A stretch of DNA of 9,558 bases from Verrucomicrobiia bacterium (GTDB lineage: Bacteria > Verrucomicrobiota > Verrucomicrobiia > Verrucomicrobiales > Akkermansiaceae), in NCBI GenBank assembly GCA_947460915.1, contig CANHKJ010000104.1, positions 1 through 9,558 of the forward strand, read 5' to 3'. The notes beneath the pieces are model-generated. The model saw only the letters and a program-made list of their open reading frames with translations, searched no databases and was not told where the DNA came from. Of the stretch, positions 1-6,160 are shown in pieces (positions within the stretch are counted from its first letter, which is position 1; each line of letters begins with the position of its first letter). The translations under genes were made by a program, and so were the position numbers.

Positions 1-245
1 AATTTAGCTTTTTTCTCTCTGCTTGGCATTAATCGCAGGTTTGAACCTTCTGATCCTGAGAAACTCCTTCGAGGGAATCTCTCGTTTACCAAGCCACACT
101 GTCAAAGAACGGATGACGCGGGGACAAAAAAGTCGATCGGACTATCAGAGCTTGGAGCGAGCATTTCTGCTCTCCACCGTTTCCGATAAAGTCGCGATCA
201 ACTGGAGAGTCTCTCACGTGCCGGGCAGTTCACCGCGGCGGGGCA
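1..245 (-). other. Probable rRNA operon leader (16S gene off the left edge)
   Basis: Read on the minus strand, this is non-coding sequence downstream of a probable promoter. It contains a boxA-like antitermination site and short inverted repeats: GCTTGG at 21-26 can pair with CCAAGC at 89-94, and an AGGT/ACCT hairpin lies at 37-48. A promoter with a GC-rich start region, then boxA, then folded sequence is the usual plan of an rRNA leader, with mature 16S rRNA beginning one to two hundred bases after boxA. No 16S sequence is visible in the window, so the assignment is inference. A 16S-23S spacer could also carry boxA, but the promoter argues against that. Confidence 0.45.
99..112 (-). promoter_or_regulatory. 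boxA-like rRNA antitermination site
   Basis: The minus strand reads CCGTTCTTTGACAG, very close to the bacterial boxA pattern (E. coli TGCTCTTTAACA; many other phyla GTTCTTTGA). In RNA, boxA binds NusB-NusE and sets up antitermination of rRNA transcripts. It lies about 135 bases downstream of the putative -10 element, a plausible leader position. Confidence 0.5.
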
Positions 246-273
246 AGACTACCTATTTTCGAAAAAACGTCAA
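246..273 (-). promoter_or_regulatory. Putative rRNA-type promoter
   Basis: On the minus strand a -35 box TTGACG (273-268) is followed after 16 bases by TAGTCT (251-246), a weak -10. A very GC-rich stretch (TGCCCCGCCGC) follows at the expected start region, resembling the discriminator of stringently controlled rRNA promoters. Upstream, about 274-360, the strand is full of A and T runs that could act as UP elements. The -10 match is only three of six, so the exact elements are uncertain. Confidence 0.4.
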
Positions 274-498
274 CGATTTTCGTCACCTTTTTTTCGATTA
301 TTTTCAAAAACCCTCAGAAACGTTGTATTATCAATGGTTTTTTCGCAAAAATATTTATCAATTTTAGCCGCTTGTTCATCTATTTTGTCTCTTAGAAACC
401 ACTTTTCCGGCAACGATTTTCATTTTCACCCTCGAAATCATCCGATAAAACATCAATTACTATGATTCTAGTAGGATTTTGATTACGTATTTCCGCAC

Positions 499-1200
499 GT
501 GCTTTCCCCACTCCAAAACTTACTTCTATCCAGCTTCTTCTTGAGCCTCTTTGCTATCATTGGATGCAAACAGCATGAGGATCGAGTTAATCATGCAAAA
601 TCTGCAACTACCTATCATGAACTCCTATCGGAAGCTACTCCACTGATTGAATGGGGTCACAACCTTAGAATCAAGCTGGAAGGAGACATCGATCAATTGC
701 ATGTTAGGATGCAACGCCTTCAAGAGGGCAACTGGATCGACCAAGCCAGTTACATCATTCGTCGTATGCCAGACCAAGGGGAGACCCTCGCCCCCCAATC
801 AAAGAGCACTTTTGAAGAAGATCGACTATTTAGCGAGATCACGCACGGCACAAAGAATTATCGCAGCGTAACATTTTTCCATCGAAAATCCGCTCTATTG
901 ATCCACCGCATGCTTTCTGATCACCCAGGCTCGCTACATGTGAGTGCAAAAGACTGCACCGCATCATTCCACTCCCCCTCGTTGCTTGTTGTTCCATTTG
1001 AGTCAACATTGGATCTTGTCGACAATCAGCAAATAGTTAGCGGAGAAGGCGAATGTGCCGTTGTGATCTCTCTCGATCAGAACATCGAGAAACACTGGAC
1101 GAAGATCTGCCATCTATACGATGCTGATGGCGGGAAATTTCCAGATGTAATAGATGTCATTGAACAACTTGATCAGGAATCTGCGTCCAACCTCAAATGA
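499..1200 (+). CDS. Uncharacterised lipoprotein
   Basis: This is a 233-residue protein of no family I recognise. The first 22 residues are hydrophobic (Leu/Phe/Ser/Ile) and end in a lipobox-like IIGC, so Cys23 is the likely lipidated residue, placing the mature protein at the inner or outer membrane facing the periplasm. Unusually, the signal peptide has no Lys or Arg before the hydrophobic core. The mature part is rich in charged residues and His, with three more cysteines (153, 186, 204) and no obvious repeats or membrane segments. GTG at 499 is the only usable start after the in-frame stop at 472-474, and it has no clear Shine-Dalgarno site. The gene stands alone, pointing away from the putative rRNA promoter, and is more AT-rich than the ruvB cluster downstream, which may hint at different ancestry. 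Coding status rests on ORF length and the signal peptide. Confidence 0.7.
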   Translation: MLSPLQNLLLSSFFLSLFAIIGCKQHEDRVNHAKSATTYHELLSEATPLIEWGHNLRIKLEGDIDQLHVRMQRLQEGNWIDQASYIIRRMPDQGETLAPQSKSTFEEDRLFSEITHGTKNYRSVTFFHRKSALLIHRMLSDHPGSLHVSAKDCTASFHSPSLLVVPFESTLDLVDNQQIVSGEGECAVVISLDQNIEKHWTKICHLYDADGGKFPDVIDVIEQLDQESASNLK

Positions 1201-1213
1201 GACGTGGCGAGTA

Positions 1214-1232
1214 TGAATTACGCCGTAATTCA
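1214..1232. repeat. 19-bp near-perfect palindrome after the lipoprotein gene
   Basis: TGAATTACG, a single C, then CGTAATTCA: nine-base arms with a one-base centre. It begins 14 bases after the lipoprotein stop codon. As RNA it could form a 7-bp stem with a 5-base loop, but it is AT-rich and no T-run follows, so it is a poor intrinsic terminator. A protein-binding site is equally possible. Confidence 0.5.
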
Positions 1233-1320
1233 AATCCTCATCGCATTCTTTTCCGCTATCTTCATGTGTTTTTTTAGAATAAAACATCATTATCATCAAA
1301 AAAATCATTATTTTAATAGT

Positions 1321-1533
1321 CAGCAGCTGTAATGGTAGCGCCGACTAACGCTACTTTGTCAAAGCGCACGACATGAAGCAATGCGTCTAAGCTAGGGACA
1401 GGAACCATAGAACGACGACAGCGTGAATGCTGTGCGTGACGCCACCGCGAGCTTTGTAGCGTATATGCACTCACAACGCCTCCGCTCTTTCTCATTATTG
1501 ACGACATCTGATCATTTCCGCCACCAGCTGCTG
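1321..1533. repeat. Structured block with 9-bp inverted-repeat ends (RNA gene or small repeat element)
   Basis: The block starts with CAGCAGCTG (1321-1329) and ends with its exact reverse complement CAGCTGCTG (1525-1533). Inside are GTAGCG/CGCTAC (1335-1340 with 1349-1354), GCGCA/TGCGT (1364-1368 with 1382-1386, one wobble) and ACAGC/GCTGT (1418-1422 with 1429-1433). GTAGCG recurs at 1456-1461 and could compete for the first stem. A 213-base fold with paired ends fits a structured non-coding RNA, or a mobile repeat with terminal inverted repeats. I see no target-site duplication and no match to tmRNA, RNase P RNA or SRP RNA signatures. The minus strand carries a 64-codon ORF (1507-1313), described in the findings. 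Confidence 0.35.
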
Positions 1534-1652
1534 TGAGAGGCGTTTTTCACGTATAAGATGTAGCATTCCATGGAAAAATCACATCGTTGAAAAATTTGCC
1601 TGCCATTTCCCTGAAAAATAGGGTGAAATCTGCCTGCCCGCCCATCGTTCTC

Positions 1653-2684
1653 ATGCCGGAAAACTTTTATCAACAAACCGCAACCGCACCGCAAACGACC
1701 TTTGATGTCTCGCTGCGGCCTCCCGCATTTTCGGAATTCATCGGCCAGGAAAAAGTCAAAGAGCGGCTGATCTTGATGGTGGATGCTGCAAAACTTCGCG
1801 GCGATGTGCTCACTCACGTGCTGCTTTCAGGCCCACCTGGATTGGGCAAAACAACCTTGGCTAATATCGTCTCACAAGCCGTTGGCTCCACTTTGCACAC
1901 GACTTCTGGACCACAGATTGAAAAAGCTGGTGACCTTGCAGGCATTCTGACGAACTTGCAAAAAGGTGACATTCTTTTCATCGACGAAATCCACCGCCTG
2001 CATCCTGCGATTGAAGAGTATCTTTATCCCGCGATGGAGGATTTCCGCCTTGATATCATTATTGATTCCGGCCCTTCTGCACGTTCGATTCAACTCAATC
2101 TCCCACGCTTCACGCTTGTGGGCGCAACCACACGTTCGGGGATGTTGACGGCACCGCTGCGCTCACGGTTTGGCATTCTCAATCGACTCGATTATTATAC
2201 CAAAGAAGAACTCGCCGAAATCATAAAACGCTCGGCGGGACTGCTCGATGTGGAAATTGACCAAGCTGGAGCCCTAGAAATCGCCTCGCGTTCGCGCGGC
2301 ACTCCACGCGTCGCTAATGCTTTGCTGCGTTGGGTGCGAGACTACGCACAAGTCAAGGCCAATGCCGTGATCAATGGCCCCGTAGCCGATGCCGCCCTCG
2401 CAATGATTGAGATCGATAACGATGGCCTAGATGAAATGGACAAGCGTATTCTCGAAGCGATCATTTACAAATTCAATGGCGGCCCCGTAGGCTTGAATTC
2501 ACTTGCCGTAGCTGTCGGTGAAGATGCGTCAACGCTCGAAGAAGTGCACGAGCCTTTCCTCGTGATGCAAGGATTTCTCCAACGCACACCGCGTGGTCGC
2601 ATCGCCATGGGTTCGGCCTATCACAAAATCGGGGCACCCTTACCAAAACAATCGTCCAACGATCCGCAAATTCCCTTGTTCTAA
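1653..2684 (+). CDS. ruvB: Holliday junction branch migration ATPase RuvB
   Basis: RuvB is the hexameric AAA+ motor that, with RuvA, drives branch migration of Holliday junctions before RuvC cleavage, in recombinational repair. The 343-residue length is normal for the family. Visible parts, in order: an N-terminal RPPAFSEFIGQ segment; Walker A GPPGLGKTT (60-68); Walker B with FIDEIHR (109-115); sensor 1 GATTRSG (157-163); arginine-finger region LRSRFG (169-174); sensor 2 around RGTPRVANALLR (216-227); and a C-terminal winged-helix domain with GGPVGLNSLA and TPRGR (about 276-316). ATG at 1653 is chosen because the family's N-terminus begins there; the TTG at 1587 adds 22 unrelated residues. 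No Shine-Dalgarno site is visible. It heads a cluster with a fur-type gene 13 bases on; ruvA and ruvC are not in the window. Confidence 0.97.
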   Translation: MPENFYQQTATAPQTTFDVSLRPPAFSEFIGQEKVKERLILMVDAAKLRGDVLTHVLLSGPPGLGKTTLANIVSQAVGSTLHTTSGPQIEKAGDLAGILTNLQKGDILFIDEIHRLHPAIEEYLYPAMEDFRLDIIIDSGPSARSIQLNLPRFTLVGATTRSGMLTAPLRSRFGILNRLDYYTKEELAEIIKRSAGLLDVEIDQAGALEIASRSRGTPRVANALLRWVRDYAQVKANAVINGPVADAALAMIEIDNDGLDEMDKRILEAIIYKFNGGPVGLNSLAVAVGEDASTLEEVHEPFLVMQGFLQRTPRGRIAMGSAYHKIGAPLPKQSSNDPQIPLF

Positions 2685-2697
2685 CAAATATTCTACC

Positions 2698-3126
2698 ATG
2701 CCTGAGAAAACCATCACCGAATTGATTGATCGCTGCCGCGCTACTGGATTGCGCCGGACGAAAGCTCTCGAGCAACTGCTCGTCACTTTGTTAGAACATG
2801 CCCGCCCGATGACGCTCAACGAACTCGCTCAGTCGGAACGACTCACCGATCAATGTGATAAAGCCACAGTTTTTCGCCTATTGCAGCGCCTTACGACGAT
2901 CGGCATCACCCGACGACTCGGACTACATGAGCGTGCCGCGTATTTCACCTTGCTGTTGCCCGGTCGCCATCAAGATTACTTGATTTGCACCGAATGTGGT
3001 AGTATCGAGCCGATCAAAGCCCCCTGCCCTGTGCATCATCTGGAAGAAGAAATCCGCGAAAAAACGGGCTACAAAAACCTCTACCACGAACTCGAGTTTT
3101 TCGGCATCTGCCCTGCCTGCGCCTAA
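2698..3126 (+). CDS. Fur-family metal-responsive transcriptional regulator
   Basis: This 142-residue protein has the two-domain plan of Fur, Zur and PerR. Residues 1-80 form the winged helix, with the recognition helix around DKATVFRLLQRLTTIGI (54-70). Residues 85-142 form the dimerisation and metal domain. The structural zinc site is complete: CTEC (Cys97, Cys100) and CPAC (Cys138, Cys141). The usual HHDH-type motif of the regulatory site is reduced to RHQDY (90-94), though His91, Asp93 and a later His130 could still bind metal. Its metal, whether iron, zinc or manganese, or peroxide sensing, cannot be decided here. It probably represses metal-uptake or stress genes in the cytoplasm. Start at ATG 2698, 13 bases after the ruvB stop and 16 before the next gene, suggesting co-transcription. 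Confidence 0.9.
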   Translation: MPEKTITELIDRCRATGLRRTKALEQLLVTLLEHARPMTLNELAQSERLTDQCDKATVFRLLQRLTTIGITRRLGLHERAAYFTLLLPGRHQDYLICTECGSIEPIKAPCPVHHLEEEIREKTGYKNLYHELEFFGICPACA

Positions 3127-3142
3127 CCATTTTTCTTTCGCC

Positions 3143-4210
3143 ATGCACGGTCAACTTCTCATCCTCGGTGTAGCTGGTCCTTCTTTAAGCGCAGAAGAAG
3201 CTGCATTTTATCAGCGCATTCAGCCTTCGGGCTTCATTCTTTTCTCGCGCAACATTGTTGACGCACAACAAACACGCAAGCTCACCGATGACTTGCGCGG
3301 ATTGTTTTCCTACGACGCAATCATCGCCATCGATCAAGAAGGCGGACGTGTCACCCGCACCAAAGACATCGCTCCCATTTGTCCGTCGGCGTTGGATCTT
3401 GCGGCAAAAAACACACCGCATCTCATCGCTGAGGCCGGTGCTCTGACGGCGGATTTACTGCGTTTGTTAGGATGCAATTTAAACTTCGCGCCGGTGCTCG
3501 ACATCGATCATTTTCCCGGCCTGCAAAATGCCCTGCGCGAGCGTTGTTGGGGCGTGGAATCGCAATCGATCATCAACAACGCCGGCATGTGGAATCGCTG
3601 GTTTCGCAAGCGTTCGATGCGCTCTTGCGCCAAACATTTTCCCTCGTGCGGCCTCGCGACGAGTGACCCGCATCACGATTTGCCTGTGGCACAAGTCAGC
3701 AAAGAAGAACTACTGCGCAACGACATCTTGCCCTACACAGCGTTGATACCCGAGCTGGATGCAATCATGACCAGCCACGTGCGCTTTCCCTTGCTTGATG
3801 ACGTGCATCCAGCGTCGCTCTCGCCAAAAATCATCAACGGTTTTCTGCGTGGCCAACTCGGCTTCGACAAACACCTCGTTCTCACTGATGACCTCGACAT
3901 GGGCGCGATCGGAAAAGCCTACGGTCGCGGCCCCGATGTCGTGCAAGCCATCACCGCCGGTAACGACCTCGCGATGATTTGCCACGAAATTTCCAGTGCT
4001 GACGTCGCCCTCAAAGCCTTACAAACCCTACCGATCGCGATCGTTGATGACGCCCTCGCACGGATCGAAGCATTCCGCAAAAAACTTTTCGCCCCGCTGA
4101 AATGGTCTCAAGAAAGCTGGCAAAAAACCTGCGTTGAAATCGCAAAACTCCGCGCCGAAGTGCCATCCGCCGCAGAAATCAAAGCCAACTCGCCAGTGGC
4201 GGATTATTGA
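3143..4210 (+). CDS. nagZ: Glycoside hydrolase family 3, NagZ-like beta-N-acetylglucosaminidase
   Basis: NagZ removes N-acetylglucosamine from muropeptides during peptidoglycan recycling, normally in the cytoplasm. The 355-residue product has no signal peptide and is about the length of a single-domain GH3 (beta/alpha)8 barrel. Visible motifs: IAIDQEGGRVTR (61-72); substrate-binding KHFP (164-167); the loop carrying the general acid/base Asp-His pair, here DPHHDLP (175-181, Asp175 and His177); and LTDDLDMGAI (247-256) with likely nucleophile Asp249. The usual KHFPGHG motif reads KHFPSCG here, so the glycine-histidine pair is replaced, while the acid/base pair and nucleophile remain. Activity is therefore likely but substrate range may differ. 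ATG at 3143 lies 16 bases after the fur-type gene's stop. The gene converges with hipA 36 bases on. NagZ function is inferred from motifs. Confidence 0.85.
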   Translation: MHGQLLILGVAGPSLSAEEAAFYQRIQPSGFILFSRNIVDAQQTRKLTDDLRGLFSYDAIIAIDQEGGRVTRTKDIAPICPSALDLAAKNTPHLIAEAGALTADLLRLLGCNLNFAPVLDIDHFPGLQNALRERCWGVESQSIINNAGMWNRWFRKRSMRSCAKHFPSCGLATSDPHHDLPVAQVSKEELLRNDILPYTALIPELDAIMTSHVRFPLLDDVHPASLSPKIINGFLRGQLGFDKHLVLTDDLDMGAIGKAYGRGPDVVQAITAGNDLAMICHEISSADVALKALQTLPIAIVDDALARIEAFRKKLFAPLKWSQESWQKTCVEIAKLRAEVPSAAEIKANSPVADY

Positions 4211-4246
4211 GAATACAAGCCCGACCTCCTCGTCGCTATCGAGTCG

Positions 4247-5536
4247 CTACCTGATCCCCACGCGCAATGCTCTTCGGATGGCGGCAATCACTGAGGGCGA
4301 GACGCCCGCTTGCTGAGCATAGGATTTCCATGATTTTACGGAGTGAATCACTTCGTCCACAATCTCGCGAGCGCGACGGTTTTTGATATCGGCAAAAGAA
4401 GCGGCGGTAAGCAAATCGCTACGCGAAAATCCATCACGTTTGCCTTGCAGTGACATCTGGTGTTGTGCCGTCCATGCACCATCAGGGTTGTAGGAATAGG
4501 TCACATCAAAGGCGGGAGCGAGTCGCCAACTGCCACGCCGATCCATCAGAAAGGCCATATTTTTCGTGTGATCATCTTGATTGCGCGCAATGATATTGAA
4601 CACCGCCCGACGATAGAGTTGCTCCAATTCCTGTTGCGATAAGGCCAGCCGACGCCCCACCTGGAATGCTTGCTCATAGGAATACGCTCCAGCTTGATTG
4701 AAGTCATAGTGCGCCATCGCACAAAGGCTTTGCATGTGCAGTTTGCCTCCGGCATCCGGGCGATCGAAACGACGCGTCATGAAATGAGCTCGGCCATTTT
4801 CCTCAAACAACTCACAGGCACTCATCTCGATACCCGCTGCAACGGCCATCAGCGCATAGGCATACTCGATGCGCCCAAAGCCCAGGGGATCCGCGAGCTC
4901 TTTGTCGCGATTGCCCGTCACGCCATCAAATTTCAACAACCATGCTGTGAACCCAGACGGCACGTCGAGTTGCCCCGAGCGCATTTCTCCCGTTTCGCGA
5001 TTCCATGACACCACCGCTTTCGCCCGCGCCCCGCCGGCCGAAGTGCCGACCCGCAAGATGCCCGCCATCGCATCGGCTTTGCGCAGTGATATCCGCACGC
5101 GCTTGCGCTCATCTAAGACTTCATTGGCCAGCTGAATCAAAGCCTGCAATTCCACCGTTTCATCCAGCTCTACTTCCCCTTCCGATGGCACAAATTCCAG
5201 CGCTCCCATCGCCCGCGATCCCAGATAACACAAGCGTTCCACAGGATGAAACGACGAGGCTTGACGCCCCTGCAAGGCCAACCATTGATCAATCAGTTTA
5301 TTGCCAAAGCGATCCGGCAAACAATCCGCCAGCAAGCCCGGCAACCCTTTGAAGGTGTCGCGCGGCAATTCGGGAAACGCATACCGAGTGGCCAACGCGG
5401 GCATCACCAAGGGCGCCACTTGCATTCCGCTGCGCAAAAAATTCGCATCGTATTCAAACACCGCACATTGTCGCGCTGGCTCCCAAGTGACCGCCGCGAT
5501 CCGCGTACCAAACAAATGCACCGATGCCGTTTTCAC
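4247..5536 (-). CDS. hipA: HipA-type serine/threonine kinase toxin
   Basis: HipA toxins are cytoplasmic kinases; E. coli HipA phosphorylates glutamyl-tRNA synthetase, halting translation and promoting persistence. The 429-residue product is full length, with the N-terminal subdomain (to about 115, ending GALEFVP) and the kinase core. Kinase features: a P-loop-like VGTSAGGARAK (163-173), the KFDG strand (202-205), MTRRFDR (253-259), the catalytic segment ARNQDDHTKN (317-326) with likely base Asp321, and APAFDV (340-345) with the metal-binding Asp344. All key residues are present, so the kinase looks active. Its real target is unknown. Start: GTG at 5536, whose GTGA overlaps the hipB stop TGA, with a G-rich Shine-Dalgarno stretch just upstream, implying translational coupling. 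It is not split into the HipS/HipT form. Confidence 0.93.
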   Translation of the reverse strand: MKTASVHLFGTRIAAVTWEPARQCAVFEYDANFLRSGMQVAPLVMPALATRYAFPELPRDTFKGLPGLLADCLPDRFGNKLIDQWLALQGRQASSFHPVERLCYLGSRAMGALEFVPSEGEVELDETVELQALIQLANEVLDERKRVRISLRKADAMAGILRVGTSAGGARAKAVVSWNRETGEMRSGQLDVPSGFTAWLLKFDGVTGNRDKELADPLGFGRIEYAYALMAVAAGIEMSACELFEENGRAHFMTRRFDRPDAGGKLHMQSLCAMAHYDFNQAGAYSYEQAFQVGRRLALSQQELEQLYRRAVFNIIARNQDDHTKNMAFLMDRRGSWRLAPAFDVTYSYNPDGAWTAQHQMSLQGKRDGFSRSDLLTAASFADIKNRRAREIVDEVIHSVKSWKSYAQQAGVSPSVIAAIRRALRVGIR

Positions 5537-5904
5537 TGCTCATCCCCCCATTTCCATTCACCAACCGTTTTTTTCGGCTGCCCTGCGTGTTTGCGACGTT
5601 TGACGCGATACTTGACTTTATTTTCCTGCAACAACAGTGCCATCGGGCTAATCCCTGGATCAGGGAGAAATTGATCAATCCACTCCAAGGCCCGCAACGC
5701 CCGCACCAACGCGATGAGTGTTTGCAACGAACACCCCTCACCATGCTCCACCGAAGTGATCGTACGACGCGCAACCCCTGCCCGACGAGCCAATTCTGTC
5801 TGGCTGATGTTCATATCCAGCCGACGACGGCGGATGCGTTCACCCATTTCCGCCTCAATCTGCTGATTGCTCATGATTTCCAAATCGAGTAGTTTTGTGC
5901 TCAT
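5533..5904 (-). CDS. hipB: HipB-type antitoxin, XRE-family repressor
   Basis: HipB binds and neutralises HipA and represses its own operon. The 123-residue product has a Cro/C1-type helix-turn-helix at about 21-75, including SQTELARRAGVARRTITSVE (34-53), followed by a basic tail with RVKRRKHAG (100-108), as in many HipB-like proteins. ATG at 5904 is preferred because AGGA (5917-5914) lies nine bases upstream. A second ATG at 5874 would still keep the whole HTH, while a longer reading from 5985 adds unconvincing residues and would run through the putative operator. It overlaps hipA by four bases and lies upstream, the usual antitoxin-first order that lets antitoxin accumulate before toxin. Confidence 0.88.
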   Translation of the reverse strand: MSTKLLDLEIMSNQQIEAEMGERIRRRRLDMNISQTELARRAGVARRTITSVEHGEGCSLQTLIALVRALRALEWIDQFLPDPGISPMALLLQENKVKYRVKRRKHAGQPKKTVGEWKWGDEQ

Positions 5905-5923
5905 TTCGTCTTTTCCTGAAGCA

Positions 5924-5969
5924 ATTTGAGCAGAATCCCGCACATTGTCAATTGCATTTTTACACAATG
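5924..5969 (-). promoter_or_regulatory. Candidate hipBA promoter and operator
   Basis: On the minus strand a perfect -35 TTGACA (5951-5946) is followed after 16 bases by TCAAAT (5929-5924), four of six for a -10. A perfect inverted repeat, CATTGT (5943-5948) and ACAATG (5964-5969) with 15 bases between, overlaps the -35. Its half-sites are centred 21 bp apart, two helical turns, as expected for a dimeric HTH repressor such as HipB. The predicted start site falls almost on the hipB Shine-Dalgarno, leaving a very short leader, so the -10 assignment is weak. Confidence 0.4.
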
Positions 5970-6076
5970 CTCTATTAATGCGCAAAATACCACTCAGAAC
6001 AATTCCGAAAGATTCAATTTGAGCATAAATATACTCATTAATTAAATAACGAATTTTTTCACATCAGACACTCCCA

Positions 6077-6105
6077 TTGATATCTGATCGGGGCAATAGT
6101 ATAAT
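6077..6105 (+). promoter_or_regulatory. Sigma-70-like promoter for the mlaE-type gene
   Basis: TTGATA (6077-6082), 17 bases, then a perfect TATAAT (6100-6105). Transcription would start near 6112 and give a leader of about 49 bases before the GTG at 6161. This is the best promoter match in the window, and it points away from hipBA. Confidence 0.65.
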
Positions 6106-6160
6106 CAAAAGCAAAAATTCCCTGCTTTCCATTTCTCAAGCGTTGGTATAGACTGGGGCT

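Larger units (their letters stand above)
1201..1652. other. Intergenic stretch between lipoprotein gene and ruvB
   Basis: This 452-base stretch has no convincing gene. It begins with a 19-bp palindrome (1214-1232), then an AT-rich run at about 1261-1318 with repeated TCATTAT words, then a GC-richer block at 1321-1533 with inverted-repeat ends and internal hairpins. The last 120 bases lead into ruvB. An in-frame TTG at 1587 would lengthen RuvB by 22 residues, but that extension does not look like RuvB and is left out. Confidence 0.6.

Noticed and set aside
37..48. tRNA T-arm-like hairpin (AGGT-TTGA-ACCT)
   Set aside because: It resembles a T-arm when read on the minus strand, but no acceptor, anticodon or D stems can be built around it.
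23..367. 114-codon plus-strand ORF at the left edge
   Set aside because: It runs opposite the putative rRNA leader, boxA and promoter, starts without a ribosome binding site, and its product is basic and low in protein-like pattern with an AT-driven Phe/Lys-rich end.
1114..1308. 64-codon minus-strand ORF overlapping the lipoprotein gene end
   Set aside because: It overlaps the lipoprotein coding region and the palindrome, and its product shows no recognisable pattern.
1313..1507. 64-codon minus-strand ORF treated as a real gene
   Set aside because: Codons look reasonable and the C-terminus is protein-like, but it is short, lacks a ribosome binding site and lies inside an inverted-repeat block. 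It is kept only as part of that finding.
1321..1533. Integron attC site or tmRNA/6S/SRP RNA in the structured block
   Set aside because: No attC core sites (RYYYAAC with GTTRRRY), tRNA-like ends, tag-peptide frame or SRP conserved loop could be found. A 6S-like fold is possible but not shown.
1587..1652. 22-residue N-terminal extension of RuvB from TTG 1587
   Set aside because: The extension does not resemble RuvB N-termini, while ATG 1653 gives the expected length.
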